Shown here: in pieces, positions 17,624 through 26,270 of the stretch
Layout of the letters: each line of letters begins with the position of its first letter
Numbering within the stretch: the first letter of the stretch is position 1
Source of the DNA: CAYLYP01 sp964387795
GTDB taxonomy: Bacteria > Bacteroidota > Bacteroidia > Bacteroidales > UBA7960
Direction of reading: 5' to 3'
Assembly (NCBI GenBank): GCA_964387795.1
Contig: CAYLYP010000020.1
Coordinates: 1-46,704, forward strand
DNA: 46,704 nucleotides
Notes under the pieces: model-generated
Seen by the model: the letters and a program-made list of their open reading frames with translations, nothing else
Told to the model about the DNA's origin: nothing
The model's database searches: none
Program-made: the position numbers and the translations under genes

Positions 17624-18454
17624 ATGAAATTAAACCTTACACGCCCATTAGTATTCTTCGACCTTGAAACTACAGGAACGAATGTAGTAACCGACAGGAT
17701 TATCGAAATATGCGTATTTAAGGTATTGATAAATGGCAATACAGAATCAAAAACATACAGGATTAACCCAGGCATCCATATTCCTGCAGAAGCTTCTGCA
17801 ATTCATGGGATATTTGATGAAGACCTTAAAGACTCGCCACATTTTTCAGAAATTGCAAAAACACTTGAGGCTTTTTTAGAAAACTGCGATCTGGCAGGTT
17901 ACAACTCAAATAAATTCGATGTGCCTATGTTGGTTGAGGAATTCCTGCGCTGTGATATCGCTTTTGATATAAAATCAAGGAAGCTCATTGATGTTCAAAA
18001 TATCTTTCATAAAATGGAGCCTAGGACACTTAAGGCTGCTTATCGGTTCTACTGCAATAAAGAACTTATTGGGGCTCATGGCGCTGAGGCTGACACCATT
18101 GCCACTTATGAAGTACTGCTTTCTCAGATTGAAAGGTATAAAGATGTTGATTTTACTGAACCGGATGGAAGGATTACCCAGCCTATTGTAAATGACATGG
18201 ATGCCCTCTATCGTTTCTCCTATAATTTCAGAAATGCCGACCTTGTAGGACATATCGGATTTAACAAAGAAGGTAAAGAAATATTAAACTTTGGCAAGCA
18301 TAAAGGAAAAACGCTTGAAGAAGTCTTTGAAAAAGATTTGGGATATTATGACTGGATGATGAAAAGTGATTTCCCTTTATCAACCAAAGAGGTCGTTAAA
18401 TCTGTAAAGTTTAGAGGTTTTACCAATGCGAAAATAATTTTCGATAAGAAATAA
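17624..18454 (+). CDS. DnaQ-like 3'-5' exonuclease with ExoX-like C-terminal domain
   Basis: A 276-residue exonuclease of the DEDDh superfamily, likely acting on DNA ends in repair or proofreading. The frame is open upstream, but I chose ATG 17624, since MKLNLTRPLVFFDLETTGTN starts directly at ExoI and a promoter-like box lies just upstream. Catalytic residues are visible: Asp13 and Glu15 in FFDLETTG, Asp99 in YNSNKFDVPML, and His152 with Asp157 in AHGAEADT. The C-terminus (about 208-262, with LNFGKHKGKTLEEVFEKD and YYDWMMKSDFP) is the small domain found at the C-terminus of ExoX-type exonucleases. The FAA-family hydrolase follows after 36 bases and may share the transcript. It is not a full polymerase III epsilon subunit pair, because no polymerase gene is near. 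Confidence 0.9.
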   Translation: MKLNLTRPLVFFDLETTGTNVVTDRIIEICVFKVLINGNTESKTYRINPGIHIPAEASAIHGIFDEDLKDSPHFSEIAKTLEAFLENCDLAGYNSNKFDVPMLVEEFLRCDIAFDIKSRKLIDVQNIFHKMEPRTLKAAYRFYCNKELIGAHGAEADTIATYEVLLSQIERYKDVDFTEPDGRITQPIVNDMDALYRFSYNFRNADLVGHIGFNKEGKEILNFGKHKGKTLEEVFEKDLGYYDWMMKSDFPLSTKEVVKSVKFRGFTNAKIIFDKK

Positions 18455-18490
18455 AGGTTTTTAAAACCATGATTTTTAAGCAAAAAAAAA

Positions 18491-19102
18491 ATGAAGATAA
18501 TTTGTATCGGACGTAATTATATCGATCATGCTGCCGAGATGAATAACCCAATTCCTGAAAGGCCTGTGTTTTTCATGAAACCTGAAACAGCGCTGGTTGC
18601 AAAACACCTGCCATTTTTCTATCCTGATTTCTCGGAAGATGTGCATTATGAACTTGAATTGGTGCTTCGTATATGTAAAGTCGGTAAAAACATCCAGGAG
18701 AAATTTGCCAATACCTATTACGATCAGATTGGTTTAGGCATCGATTTTACAGCACGCGACCTTCAGCGCAAATGTTCAACTGAAGGCCTCCCCTGGGAAA
18801 TGTGCAAATCTTTTGATGGCTCCGCTCCTGTGGGCACTTTTATCCCAAAAGAAGACCTGGGCGATCTCAACGACCTAAACTTCCATCTTGACCTTAATGG
18901 AAAAACCGTTCAGACAGGGAACTCGGGAAAGATGATATTTTCTTTTGATAAACTCATCTCTTATGTATCAGGTTTTGTAACCCTTAAGATTGGTGATTAT
19001 TTGTTTACCGGCACACCTGCCGGAGTTGGCCCTGTTAAAAAAGATGACCTGCTTCAGGCCTGGCTTGGAGAAAAGAAGCTCCTGGAAATTGAAGTTAAAT
19101 AA
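18491..19102 (+). CDS. fumarylacetoacetate hydrolase (FAH) family protein, acylpyruvase-like
   Basis: A 203-residue metal-dependent enzyme of the FAH superfamily, whose small members hydrolyse acylpyruvates or decarboxylate/tautomerise oxaloacetate. MKIICIGRNYIDHAAEM and RPVFFMKPETALV are typical of the FAHD1/YcgM group. The divalent-metal ligands are in place: Glu54 and Glu56 in HYELELVLR and Asp85 in GIDFTARDLQ. The catalytic-region KSFDGSAPVG and the closing FTGTPAGVGPV are also present. It is the short single-domain form with no N-terminal extension. The exact substrate cannot be deduced. It lies 36 bases after the exonuclease gene on the same strand. Confidence 0.9.
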   Translation: MKIICIGRNYIDHAAEMNNPIPERPVFFMKPETALVAKHLPFFYPDFSEDVHYELELVLRICKVGKNIQEKFANTYYDQIGLGIDFTARDLQRKCSTEGLPWEMCKSFDGSAPVGTFIPKEDLGDLNDLNFHLDLNGKTVQTGNSGKMIFSFDKLISYVSGFVTLKIGDYLFTGTPAGVGPVKKDDLLQAWLGEKKLLEIEVK

Positions 19103-19107
19103 TGCTT

Positions 19108-19143
19108 TAAATTAAAAAATTCTGAATCATTTTTTTTAATTTA
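19108..19143 (+). terminator. AT-only hairpin, possible terminator after the FAH-family gene
   Basis: A 12-bp inverted repeat TAAATTAAAAAA/TTTTTTAATTTA (19108-19119 and 19132-19143) lies 5 bases past the stop codon. The stem has no G-C pairs, so it is only a weak candidate. Confidence 0.35.
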
Positions 19144-19240
19144 CTGGATTCTGCATTTTTATTTAAACATTATTAATTATATTTGAAGTTCTGCTTCTTA
19201 ACGTCATCCATTTATTAAAAGGATTAAAGAAAAATTGTTT

Positions 19241-21529
19241 ATGAGAAACACCACATCAAGAAATATTGTTTTCCGGTTTGCAGGTTTTGGCTTTTTGATT
19301 GGACTTACTCTCCCCATCATCGTAATTGCTATTGAATTCTTTACGAACGGAATAGCACTTTCATTTTCCAACCTGGTCAAACTACATCTTGAACACCCGG
19401 CATTTTTCCTGACAACTATATCTCCCCTCTTAATTGGGATTGCTTCTTATTATCTGGGAAAAAATTTTGCAGATAAAACCAATCAGATTCAGGCATCTGC
19501 TGAAGAAGAAATTCAGAAAGCAGAAAAAATTTTAAACTTTACCCAGGACTTAAGTTCAGGAAATATTAACGCCGAATATCAATTATCAGATGAGAATGAC
19601 TCTATTGGTGGTTCATTGATTAAACTCAGGGATTATCTCAAACAAAACAAAGAAGAGGAAGACCTCCGGCGCAAAGAAGACCAGCAAAGAAACTGGGCAA
19701 CTGAAGGCTTGGCTAAATTTGCTGAAATCCTTCGCCAAAACAATGATGACCTGAATGAATTGTCTTATAACATTATTTCTAACCTTGTTAATTATGTTGA
19801 TGCTAAACAGGGAGGTTTTTTCATACTAAACGACAATAATGAAAACGACAAACACTTTGAATTAAGTGCCTGTTATGCATATAGCCGAAAAAAGTTTTTA
19901 GAAAAACGCATTGAATGGAGTGAAGGCCTTATCGGGGCTTGTGCCCTTGAGAAAGAAACCATACTCCTGCTTGATATTCCCAGCGACCATGTTACTATAA
20001 CATCAGGCCTTGGCGAAACAACTCCCCGTTGTTTATTAATCATCCCCCTTAAACTTAATGACGAGGTGCATGGGGTCATTGAATTAGCCTCTCTGGATGT
20101 TTTTGAGCCCTTCCAGATTGACTTCATGGAAAAATTAGCCGAGAGTATTGCCTCAACAATTTCAAGCGTTAAAATCAATCTTAGGACAGCACGCCTTCTT
20201 CGCGAATCACAGGAACAGGCATCCAAATTATCTATCGCAGAAGAAGATATGCGCCGAAACATGGAAGAGCTTGAGCTTGCTAAAGAAGAAGCTGCCAAAC
20301 AAGGTGATTTACTTACCAACTTTACCAATTCAGTAAACCATACTTTAGTCAGGGCTGAATACAATACCGATGGGATATTATTATATGCCAACACCCGTTT
20401 TCTGAACAAACTTGGTTACACTTCAAATGCAGAGGTTGAAGGAAAGCATATCTCGATCTTTATTCACGAAAAAGACCGCGATTGGTTCTTTCCAATCTGG
20501 AATGAATTATCCAAAGGTGGAAAACATTTTGAGGGGGATATGAAACACGTAACAAAACAAGGGAAGGATTTTTGGTCAATGGCTACCTATACATGTGTTA
20601 GGACAAATAACGGGGGCATTGAAAAAATCCTGTTTCTTGGTATCGATATAACAGAACAAAAAAAGATTAATCTTGACTTTGAAGGTCAGATTGCAGCATT
20701 AAACTTATCTACAATTAAGGCAGAGTTTGCCCCTGATGGAACAATTACTGAAGGGAACAAACTGTTTATGGATGTATCAGGTTTACAAATAAAAGATTTT
20801 GAAAATAAGGATGTTTTTAGCCTTGTTGACCCTTCGGTACTTCATGTATTAAAGAAAAACTGGCAATTAATTCTGGATGGCACACCTGTTGAATATGAAT
20901 TTTCATTAAAATCAGGGCGTGATGAGCATTTTTATATCCAGGGCTTTTTTACTGCCGTAAAAGATATGTATGGCGAGGTCTCTAAAATCATTTATCTTGG
21001 AAGTGATGTAACAGACCGTAAGCGCATTGAGATAGAAAACCAGGTTCAGAACGAACAGCTCAGGCAACAGGAAGAACAGCTCATCAAACAACAGGAGGAA
21101 ATAAAACATCAACATGAAGAGTTCAAGAACCAAACTGAGAAGATTATTAAAGAAATTGAAGCTGTAAAACTCAGAAATGAACTCACCCTGGAAGGGGCAA
21201 TGGATGCCATTGTCACCATCAATCAGGAAGAAAAAGTTGAATTTTTCAATAAAGCTGCCGAAGCATTATGGGGTTTAACCAAATCAGAGGTCTTAGGTAA
21301 GCATATCAGGGCACTTTTACCTCCCCCTCATCAAAATGTTGTTGATGGTGAAGTTATCCGTTTCCTCCAATCACCCCAAAACTATCTGCTTGGCACAAGA
21401 ACAGAAGTGAACATAATTAACAAAAGCGGAGAAACAATTCCTGTTTTATTAACCTTAACAGGTGTCAATAGCAATAACATTTTTACCTACACTGCTTTTA
21501 TCCAAAATATCTCTGTTGAGTTGTTCTGA
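19241..21529 (+). CDS. membrane HAMP/GAF/triple-PAS sensor protein without a kinase domain
   Basis: A 762-residue sensor. ATG 19241 (MRNTTSRNIV) is preferred to a TTG two codons upstream. Two membrane helices (about 11-35 and 54-73) are followed by a HAMP-like stretch ending SIGGSLIKLRDYL. A GAF domain (about 152-315) begins NWATEGLAKFAEIL, the usual Bacteroidota form, and leads into a coiled coil containing AEEDMRRNMEELELAKEE (333-350). PAS1 (about 360-475) and PAS2 (about 478-595) follow, then a Glu/Gln-rich coiled coil (597-640) and PAS3 (about 645-760) at the very end. No kinase, cyclase, methyl-accepting signalling or DNA-binding domain follows. It ends 4 bases from the end of convergent cheB. 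The HAMP-like segment resembles that of the dCache hybrid kinase at 29435. I infer an atypical receptor for the neighbouring CheR/CheB/CheD set; that is not shown. Confidence 0.85.
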   Translation: MRNTTSRNIVFRFAGFGFLIGLTLPIIVIAIEFFTNGIALSFSNLVKLHLEHPAFFLTTISPLLIGIASYYLGKNFADKTNQIQASAEEEIQKAEKILNFTQDLSSGNINAEYQLSDENDSIGGSLIKLRDYLKQNKEEEDLRRKEDQQRNWATEGLAKFAEILRQNNDDLNELSYNIISNLVNYVDAKQGGFFILNDNNENDKHFELSACYAYSRKKFLEKRIEWSEGLIGACALEKETILLLDIPSDHVTITSGLGETTPRCLLIIPLKLNDEVHGVIELASLDVFEPFQIDFMEKLAESIASTISSVKINLRTARLLRESQEQASKLSIAEEDMRRNMEELELAKEEAAKQGDLLTNFTNSVNHTLVRAEYNTDGILLYANTRFLNKLGYTSNAEVEGKHISIFIHEKDRDWFFPIWNELSKGGKHFEGDMKHVTKQGKDFWSMATYTCVRTNNGGIEKILFLGIDITEQKKINLDFEGQIAALNLSTIKAEFAPDGTITEGNKLFMDVSGLQIKDFENKDVFSLVDPSVLHVLKKNWQLILDGTPVEYEFSLKSGRDEHFYIQGFFTAVKDMYGEVSKIIYLGSDVTDRKRIEIENQVQNEQLRQQEEQLIKQQEEIKHQHEEFKNQTEKIIKEIEAVKLRNELTLEGAMDAIVTINQEEKVEFFNKAAEALWGLTKSEVLGKHIRALLPPPHQNVVDGEVIRFLQSPQNYLLGTRTEVNIINKSGETIPVLLTLTGVNSNNIFTYTAFIQNISVELF

Positions 21530-21533
21530 TGGT

Positions 21534-22643
21534 TTAAAATGGTTTTAAAATATATGCAGCCATCTGGTCTAATGGAAGGACTTTAGAGGCTGCATTTATT
21601 TTTATAGCTTCTTTTGGCATTCCAAAAACCACACATGATTTTTCATCCTGGGCAACTGTTTTTGCCCCGGCTTCTTTCATTTCAAGCAAACCCTTGGCTC
21701 CATCATCTCCCATCCCTGTCATTAATAAACCTATCGCATTACTCCCCGCATATCTTGCTGTTGACCTAAACAATACATCTACTGAAGGCCGATGGCGATT
21801 TACCAATGGACCGTCTTTTACCTCAACATAGTATTTTGCTCCTGAACGTTTCAAAAGCATATGTTTATTTCCTGGAGCAATGAGTGCCTGCCCTCTGAGG
21901 ACACTATCACCATCCTCGGCTTCTTTAACACTTATTTTGCATAGTTCATTTAACCTGTTGGCAAAAGACCGGGTAAACATTTCAGGCATGTGCTGAACAA
22001 TTACAATACCGGGCGAGTCAGGAGGAAGAGCTTCCAAAAACTCTCTTAATGCTTCAGTTCCCCCAGTTGATGCCCCAACAGCAATAACAATTTCCGTTGT
22101 CTTAATCATTGCGGCAGACTTCGAAGGTGCCACAGCAGGAATTATAACATCTGCTGAAAGCTTTGGCTCTACTTTTTGATATCCAACCTGATGATTTGTC
22201 ACATGTGCCCTGAATGATTTTCTATCATGTAATTTTGCCTCAGATGCAGCTTTTACAACATCGCATAAACGAATCCTGGACTCTTCAAAAAAACGTTTTG
22301 TATCAAGCTGCGGTTTGGTTATTATCTCTACTGCCCCATACTCAAGAGCCCTTAGTGCAGTCTCGGTGCCCTGTGCACTTAAACTCGATATTATCACAAC
22401 AGGGATTGGATGTTGGGTCATAATTTTCTTTAGAAATGTCAAACCATCCATTCGTGGCATTTCTATATCAAGGGTAATTACATCCGGCACCTCATGTTGT
22501 ATCTTTTTTGCCGCAAAATATGGATCAGAAGCCGTTCCAATAACTTCAATCTGTGGATCTGACTCAAATATTGAAGTCAGGGTCTGCCTGACCACTGCTG
22601 AGTCATCAACTATCAACACCCTAATCTTTTCTGACATACGCAT
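21534..22643 (-). CDS. cheB: chemotaxis-type protein-glutamate methylesterase/deamidase CheB
   Basis: CheB removes methyl groups from, or deamidates, receptor glutamate/glutamine side chains, and is activated by phosphorylation of its receiver. The 369-residue protein has an N-terminal receiver (about 5-125; VLIVDDSAVVRQTL, phospho-acceptor Asp59 in TLDIEMPRMDG, Lys110). A linker follows, then the methylesterase domain (about 183-369) with the triad Ser192 in VGASTGGTEAL, His218 in VQHMPEMF and Asp314 in MTGMGDDGAKG. All key residues are intact. It is the last gene of a seven-gene minus-strand unit, 14 bases after cheD. Met3 is an alternative start. No CheA lies in the window to phosphorylate it; the hybrid kinases at the head of the operon are candidate donors. 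Confidence 0.96.
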   Translation of the reverse strand: MRMSEKIRVLIVDDSAVVRQTLTSIFESDPQIEVIGTASDPYFAAKKIQHEVPDVITLDIEMPRMDGLTFLKKIMTQHPIPVVIISSLSAQGTETALRALEYGAVEIITKPQLDTKRFFEESRIRLCDVVKAASEAKLHDRKSFRAHVTNHQVGYQKVEPKLSADVIIPAVAPSKSAAMIKTTEIVIAVGASTGGTEALREFLEALPPDSPGIVIVQHMPEMFTRSFANRLNELCKISVKEAEDGDSVLRGQALIAPGNKHMLLKRSGAKYYVEVKDGPLVNRHRPSVDVLFRSTARYAGSNAIGLLMTGMGDDGAKGLLEMKEAGAKTVAQDEKSCVVFGMPKEAIKINAASKVLPLDQMAAYILKPF

Positions 22644-22657
22644 TGTTTTTTTTAGCT

Positions 22658-23155
22658 TTACTTCAATCCGATAGCCTTATCAATCTGGTTTATTGCCTGC
22701 TTTTCAATAAACTTGTGCAATACTGCACCCGTCTGGGTATTATATTGAATTTTTCGACCCAATTTTCCCCCTACGCTCTGACTGATAATTGGAATCTTTT
22801 CATCTTTAAGGGATTCCATTGCCAATACTATATTCCTTTCACCTATCTGAAAATGGGAGATTTGTGTTTCAATCACCTCTCCACCTCCAAACACCTTCGC
22901 TTTTAAATTCGATTTTTTTGAACCCATCTGAAGCATCCTTTCTATCAACTTTTCGATGGCAATATTTCCATATTTTGGGCTGGCCAATCCCTGCCCGTTC
23001 CATAATGGAAGCATGTAATGATTTATCCCCCCAATTTGTAATGTAGGATCCCAGAGACATACAGCTACACAAGAACCCAGAATAGTACTTACTACATGTG
23101 GTTCTTTATGGGCAAACAACGTTGCCGGATATAAAAAGTGCGTTTGTATCTCCAT
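22658..23155 (-). CDS. cheD: chemoreceptor glutamine deamidase CheD
   Basis: CheD deamidates receptor glutamines to glutamates. The 165-residue protein has the family core STILGSCVAVCLWD with catalytic Cys29 and GGINHYMLP with His46, spaced 17 residues apart as in characterised CheD. The third active-site position is Ser23/Thr24. FGGGEVI and the C-terminal GGKLGRKIQYNTQTGAVL also fit. It lies 11 bases after the kinase-like gene and 14 before cheB. CheD is normally found with CheC or with methyl-accepting receptors. Neither is in this window, so its substrate here is open. Confidence 0.94.
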   Translation of the reverse strand: MEIQTHFLYPATLFAHKEPHVVSTILGSCVAVCLWDPTLQIGGINHYMLPLWNGQGLASPKYGNIAIEKLIERMLQMGSKKSNLKAKVFGGGEVIETQISHFQIGERNIVLAMESLKDEKIPIISQSVGGKLGRKIQYNTQTGAVLHKFIEKQAINQIDKAIGLK

Positions 23156-23166
23156 GCTTAGTTCTT

Positions 23167-24081
23167 TTAAAAGAGTTCCGAGCCGTCTTCATCATTGGTA
23201 AACAGAAATTCGTTCCCATCACTGGCAAAACCCTCAGCCCGGTCTTTTAATTCTCCCTGCGGAATGATAACTTTAAATAATGTCCCTTCTCCTAACTGGC
23301 TTTCTACAATAATTTTCCCATTTAACAAATCCAATACTGCTTTATTCACACTTAACCCTAAGCCATGACCTCTGTTAATTGAATTTATCCCTGAATCAAT
23401 CCTTGAAAACCTGTCAAAAATGATTTGTTGGTTTTCAGTAGATATTCCCAATCCATAATCTTTTACCTCTATGACCAGATTTTCAAACTCAATATATGTT
23501 GAAAGATCAATCTTCCCTCCTTCATGGCTAAATTTAATTGCATTGCTTATCAGGTTTGAAACAACAAGCCTTAGTTTCTCAGGATCCGTTTTAAAGTAAA
23601 AAGATTTGGTATTATCTGGTTTTGCTGCAAACTCAAAATTAACCAACAATTTCCTCTTCTCCGATTCAAAACGAAATGCATCAATAACGCTATATATCAG
23701 CATATTGACATCTACATTCATTACTTCGGGATATAAATCCCCAGCCTCAAATTTTGCTGCCGCAAATATATTCTTTAACTGAAAATCTAAATTTAATGCC
23801 TCCGAATGAATTAATGTCACCATATCCATCACCCGCTGCCAGTTTTCAGTCTTAACATCAAGGATACTCCTTGACAAACCCAGTATTGCCGCAAAAGGAT
23901 TGACAATCTCATTTGTTATATTGGAAATGAAATGGCTTTTTAAAGCTTCTGACTCTTCAAGTTTCTTGTTTAATATGGTCAGTTGACGCGTCAGGCTCTG
24001 CAATTCCTGTAAGGATCGCTTGTTATCGAGGAACCTCCGTTCCAATTCCTGAAGTAGCTGTTCATCAGTAAGTTTATTCAT
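23167..24081 (-). CDS. histidine-kinase-like protein with Asn replacing the phospho-acceptor His
   Basis: A 304-residue cytoplasmic protein: N-terminal coiled coil (about 1-48), a HisKA-like dimerisation helix pair (48-120) and a HATPase_c domain (about 145-275). The ATP-binding boxes are well kept: LRLVVSNLISNAIKF (N box), VKDYGLGIS (G1) and GHGLGLSVNKAVL (G2). The H box reads FISNITNEIVNPFAAILG; kinases normally have SHE where this has TNE, so residue 57 is Asn, not His. The codon is AAT and the surrounding helix is otherwise normal. It may therefore bind ATP without autophosphorylating, or act as a phosphatase, an adaptor, or a trans-kinase that phosphorylates another protein. It sits between cheR (22 bases upstream) and cheD (11 bases downstream), the place where a CheA would be expected functionally. 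Confidence 0.88.
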   Translation of the reverse strand: MNKLTDEQLLQELERRFLDNKRSLQELQSLTRQLTILNKKLEESEALKSHFISNITNEIVNPFAAILGLSRSILDVKTENWQRVMDMVTLIHSEALNLDFQLKNIFAAAKFEAGDLYPEVMNVDVNMLIYSVIDAFRFESEKRKLLVNFEFAAKPDNTKSFYFKTDPEKLRLVVSNLISNAIKFSHEGGKIDLSTYIEFENLVIEVKDYGLGISTENQQIIFDRFSRIDSGINSINRGHGLGLSVNKAVLDLLNGKIIVESQLGEGTLFKVIIPQGELKDRAEGFASDGNEFLFTNDEDGSELF

Positions 24082-24103
24082 ATCCTTGTTCTTGTTTTAT
24101 TTT

Positions 24104-24979
24104 TTACACCTTCATAAATACCGTTGGTTTCAATTGCACAAGGGGAACCTTCATACTTGTTATGGATTCAGAGTGACCCAGAAAAAAGTATCCCCCCGTT
24201 TTCAACTTGTTGCATAATTTATTTATTACCGACTCCTGGGTTGGCCGATCAAAATAAATTAACACATTTCTACAAAAAATCACATCAAAAACATCTGATA
24301 TATCGTAACTTGAATCCATAAAGTTAAGTCTTTGAAAACTTACTTTTTTACGTAATTCCGGTACAATCCTCACACTTGGTTTTTGCCTGTCTTTACTCTT
24401 CAATAAGTATTTTCGCTTGGTCTCCAATGGCACAATAGTGACTCTGTCTTCCGAATATATTGCTGTGATAGCTTTTTCAAGTATCCGCATCGAAATATCT
24501 GTTCCCAGAATTGAATAATCAAAACCTGTGTTCTGTTGACCAAAATCAGACAATACAAATGTCAGCGTATAGGGCTCTTCCCCACTTGAACATCCGGCAC
24601 TCCATACTTTCATTGGTTTACGGCCTTTGTTTTGGCTATGATACTCCGGTAGAACTACTTCCCTTAGAAAATCAAAATGTGCTGCTTCCCTAAAGAAATC
24701 AGTCTTATTTGTGGTCACTACATCAACCATATGTATCAGCTCCATTTGCTCTCCTTCTTTACTAAATACAAAATCGCAATACTCAGTAAAAGAATTTAGC
24801 TTTAGGATACTTAATCTTTTCTGTAACCGGCTTTGAAGCATGATTTTTTTCGCATCCGGCATTTTTATCCCATAATTATTGTAAATAAAATGACTTAGCT
24901 TCTTAAAATCAGCATCACTTAATTGCAGTTTATATGCAGATGGGCTAAAATCTATATTATTTGATTGCTCTTTATTCAT
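24104..24979 (-). CDS. cheR: chemotaxis-type protein-glutamate O-methyltransferase CheR
   Basis: CheR methylates receptor glutamates with S-adenosylmethionine. The 291-residue protein has the N-terminal helical domain (about 15-90) and the methyltransferase domain. NKTDFFRE is at 91-98, the SAM-binding loop SAGCSSGEEPYT at 127-138, LGTDIS and the closing FDVIFCRNVLIYFD. No TPR or C-terminal receptor-binding extension is seen. It lies 12 bases after the DUF4407 gene and 22 bases before the kinase-like gene. No classical methyl-accepting receptor is encoded here, so the methylated protein must be elsewhere in the genome or be one of the sensors in this cluster. Confidence 0.96.
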   Translation of the reverse strand: MNKEQSNNIDFSPSAYKLQLSDADFKKLSHFIYNNYGIKMPDAKKIMLQSRLQKRLSILKLNSFTEYCDFVFSKEGEQMELIHMVDVVTTNKTDFFREAAHFDFLREVVLPEYHSQNKGRKPMKVWSAGCSSGEEPYTLTFVLSDFGQQNTGFDYSILGTDISMRILEKAITAIYSEDRVTIVPLETKRKYLLKSKDRQKPSVRIVPELRKKVSFQRLNFMDSSYDISDVFDVIFCRNVLIYFDRPTQESVINKLCNKLKTGGYFFLGHSESITSMKVPLVQLKPTVFMKV

Positions 24980-24991
24980 ACGTATAGAATT

Positions 24992-26266
24992 TTAAAATTT
25001 TCCATGATGAGGATGGAAATCCTCCTGTATCATTTCGCTTAATGAGTCAAATCCAACATCCAATTCTCCGTCTTTCCATTTTTGAACCTGAACCGAAATC
25101 TTTTGTTCCCTGACATCACTCAACTGATTTATTTGTTTTTCGTTAATCTCCTTTTCCTTTTCGGTTTTTAAAATGAAATTATGTTCAATCAACTCTTTTA
25201 AAAGTATCGTCCTCTTTTCATCTTCCCAAAGTTGCATTTTTTCTTCCAACTCGAGTTTGGCATCGTAAGGCCCACGGGCAGCAAGTAATTTTGAAAGCAC
25301 TGGTCCTATTTCAATAAAGATAATCAGGAACGTAATGAAAAAACTTGTCCACCATATTGCACTTTCTTTCTTTGATAATATAGAAAGCGCATTTACCCTT
25401 GCCAAAAATCCTGGCTGAATACTTTCGAAATCTTTAAGATATGCCTGCTCCTGTTCAAGCAACAAATCCCTTTTTTGTTTTAAAACTTCTATTCGGCTGT
25501 TTGCATCAATTTCATAATGTTTTAATGCACTGTCAGCTTTTAAAAACTCCCTTTCCTTAATCCTTGCAATCGTGCTATAGCCAACTTTACCACTACCTGT
25601 GACCGGGTTTCCATCCATCTCGTCCAGAAATTTCTGACGTAGTTGTTTCACATGAGCCTTTGATTCAATCAATTGGCCTTCTAGCATTGATATTTCCCCT
25701 TCAAAAGCCTTAAGCTGATTTTGATACAAATCCTCAAGGTTTTTCAAAGCCGATTGTTGTTCAATAGTCCTTCCCATCGCCAATTCTCGTGCAATTTCAT
25801 TTTCAAAGAGTTTTAGTTCAAGTGGTTTTGATACTGTTAGCCCTATCAGAGCTGCAAGTATAATCCTGGGCAGTGCCGGAAGCAATTCATTATTAAAAGA
25901 ACGAAGCTTTGATTTTATATCATTGCCTGATGACCTTTTTCGCATCGTCGCAACGATAAACCTATCAAAGTTAAAGATTACCAAGCCCCAAATAATACCA
26001 AAAAACACTGAAAATGAAATATTATTGAATGTCGTAAAAAATGCATAACTCCCTGATAAGGTTGCCATAATCCAGGTAGCAAATACAGCACCCCCAATCC
26101 CAAAAAACTTACTTTTTTCTGTAGGAGTATCCTTTAATATCTTCAAATTTGCCCCTGAACACCACCATAAAAAACGCGTAAATAATCCATCCTCACTCCT
26201 TTTCTTTTGAACTTGATTTTTGGGTGTCAACTCTTTTTTGTTAACTTCCTTTTGCTTTTCTTCCAT
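24992..26266 (-). CDS. DUF4407 membrane protein with long coiled coils
   Basis: A 424-residue membrane protein of unknown function. The DUF4407 pattern starts at FLWWCSGANLKILKDTPTEK (32-51). Hydrophobic segments lie near 54-78, 85-106, 131-148 and 303-325. A ~150-residue helical, Glu/Gln/Lys-rich coiled coil (155-300) connects TM3 and TM4, and a second coil forms the C-terminal tail (335-410). With the N-terminus inside, the long coil would be periplasmic and the tail cytoplasmic. Family members elsewhere are often hypothetical; position inside the cheR/cheD/cheB operon (4 bases from the upstream hybrid kinase, 12 from cheR) is the main clue. A mechanosensory, scaffold or receptor-like role would fit, but is only inference. 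Confidence 0.85.
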   Translation of the reverse strand: MEEKQKEVNKKELTPKNQVQKKRSEDGLFTRFLWWCSGANLKILKDTPTEKSKFFGIGGAVFATWIMATLSGSYAFFTTFNNISFSVFFGIIWGLVIFNFDRFIVATMRKRSSGNDIKSKLRSFNNELLPALPRIILAALIGLTVSKPLELKLFENEIARELAMGRTIEQQSALKNLEDLYQNQLKAFEGEISMLEGQLIESKAHVKQLRQKFLDEMDGNPVTGSGKVGYSTIARIKEREFLKADSALKHYEIDANSRIEVLKQKRDLLLEQEQAYLKDFESIQPGFLARVNALSILSKKESAIWWTSFFITFLIIFIEIGPVLSKLLAARGPYDAKLELEEKMQLWEDEKRTILLKELIEHNFILKTEKEKEINEKQINQLSDVREQKISVQVQKWKDGELDVGFDSLSEMIQEDFHPHHGKF

Positions 26267-26270
26267 GTAA

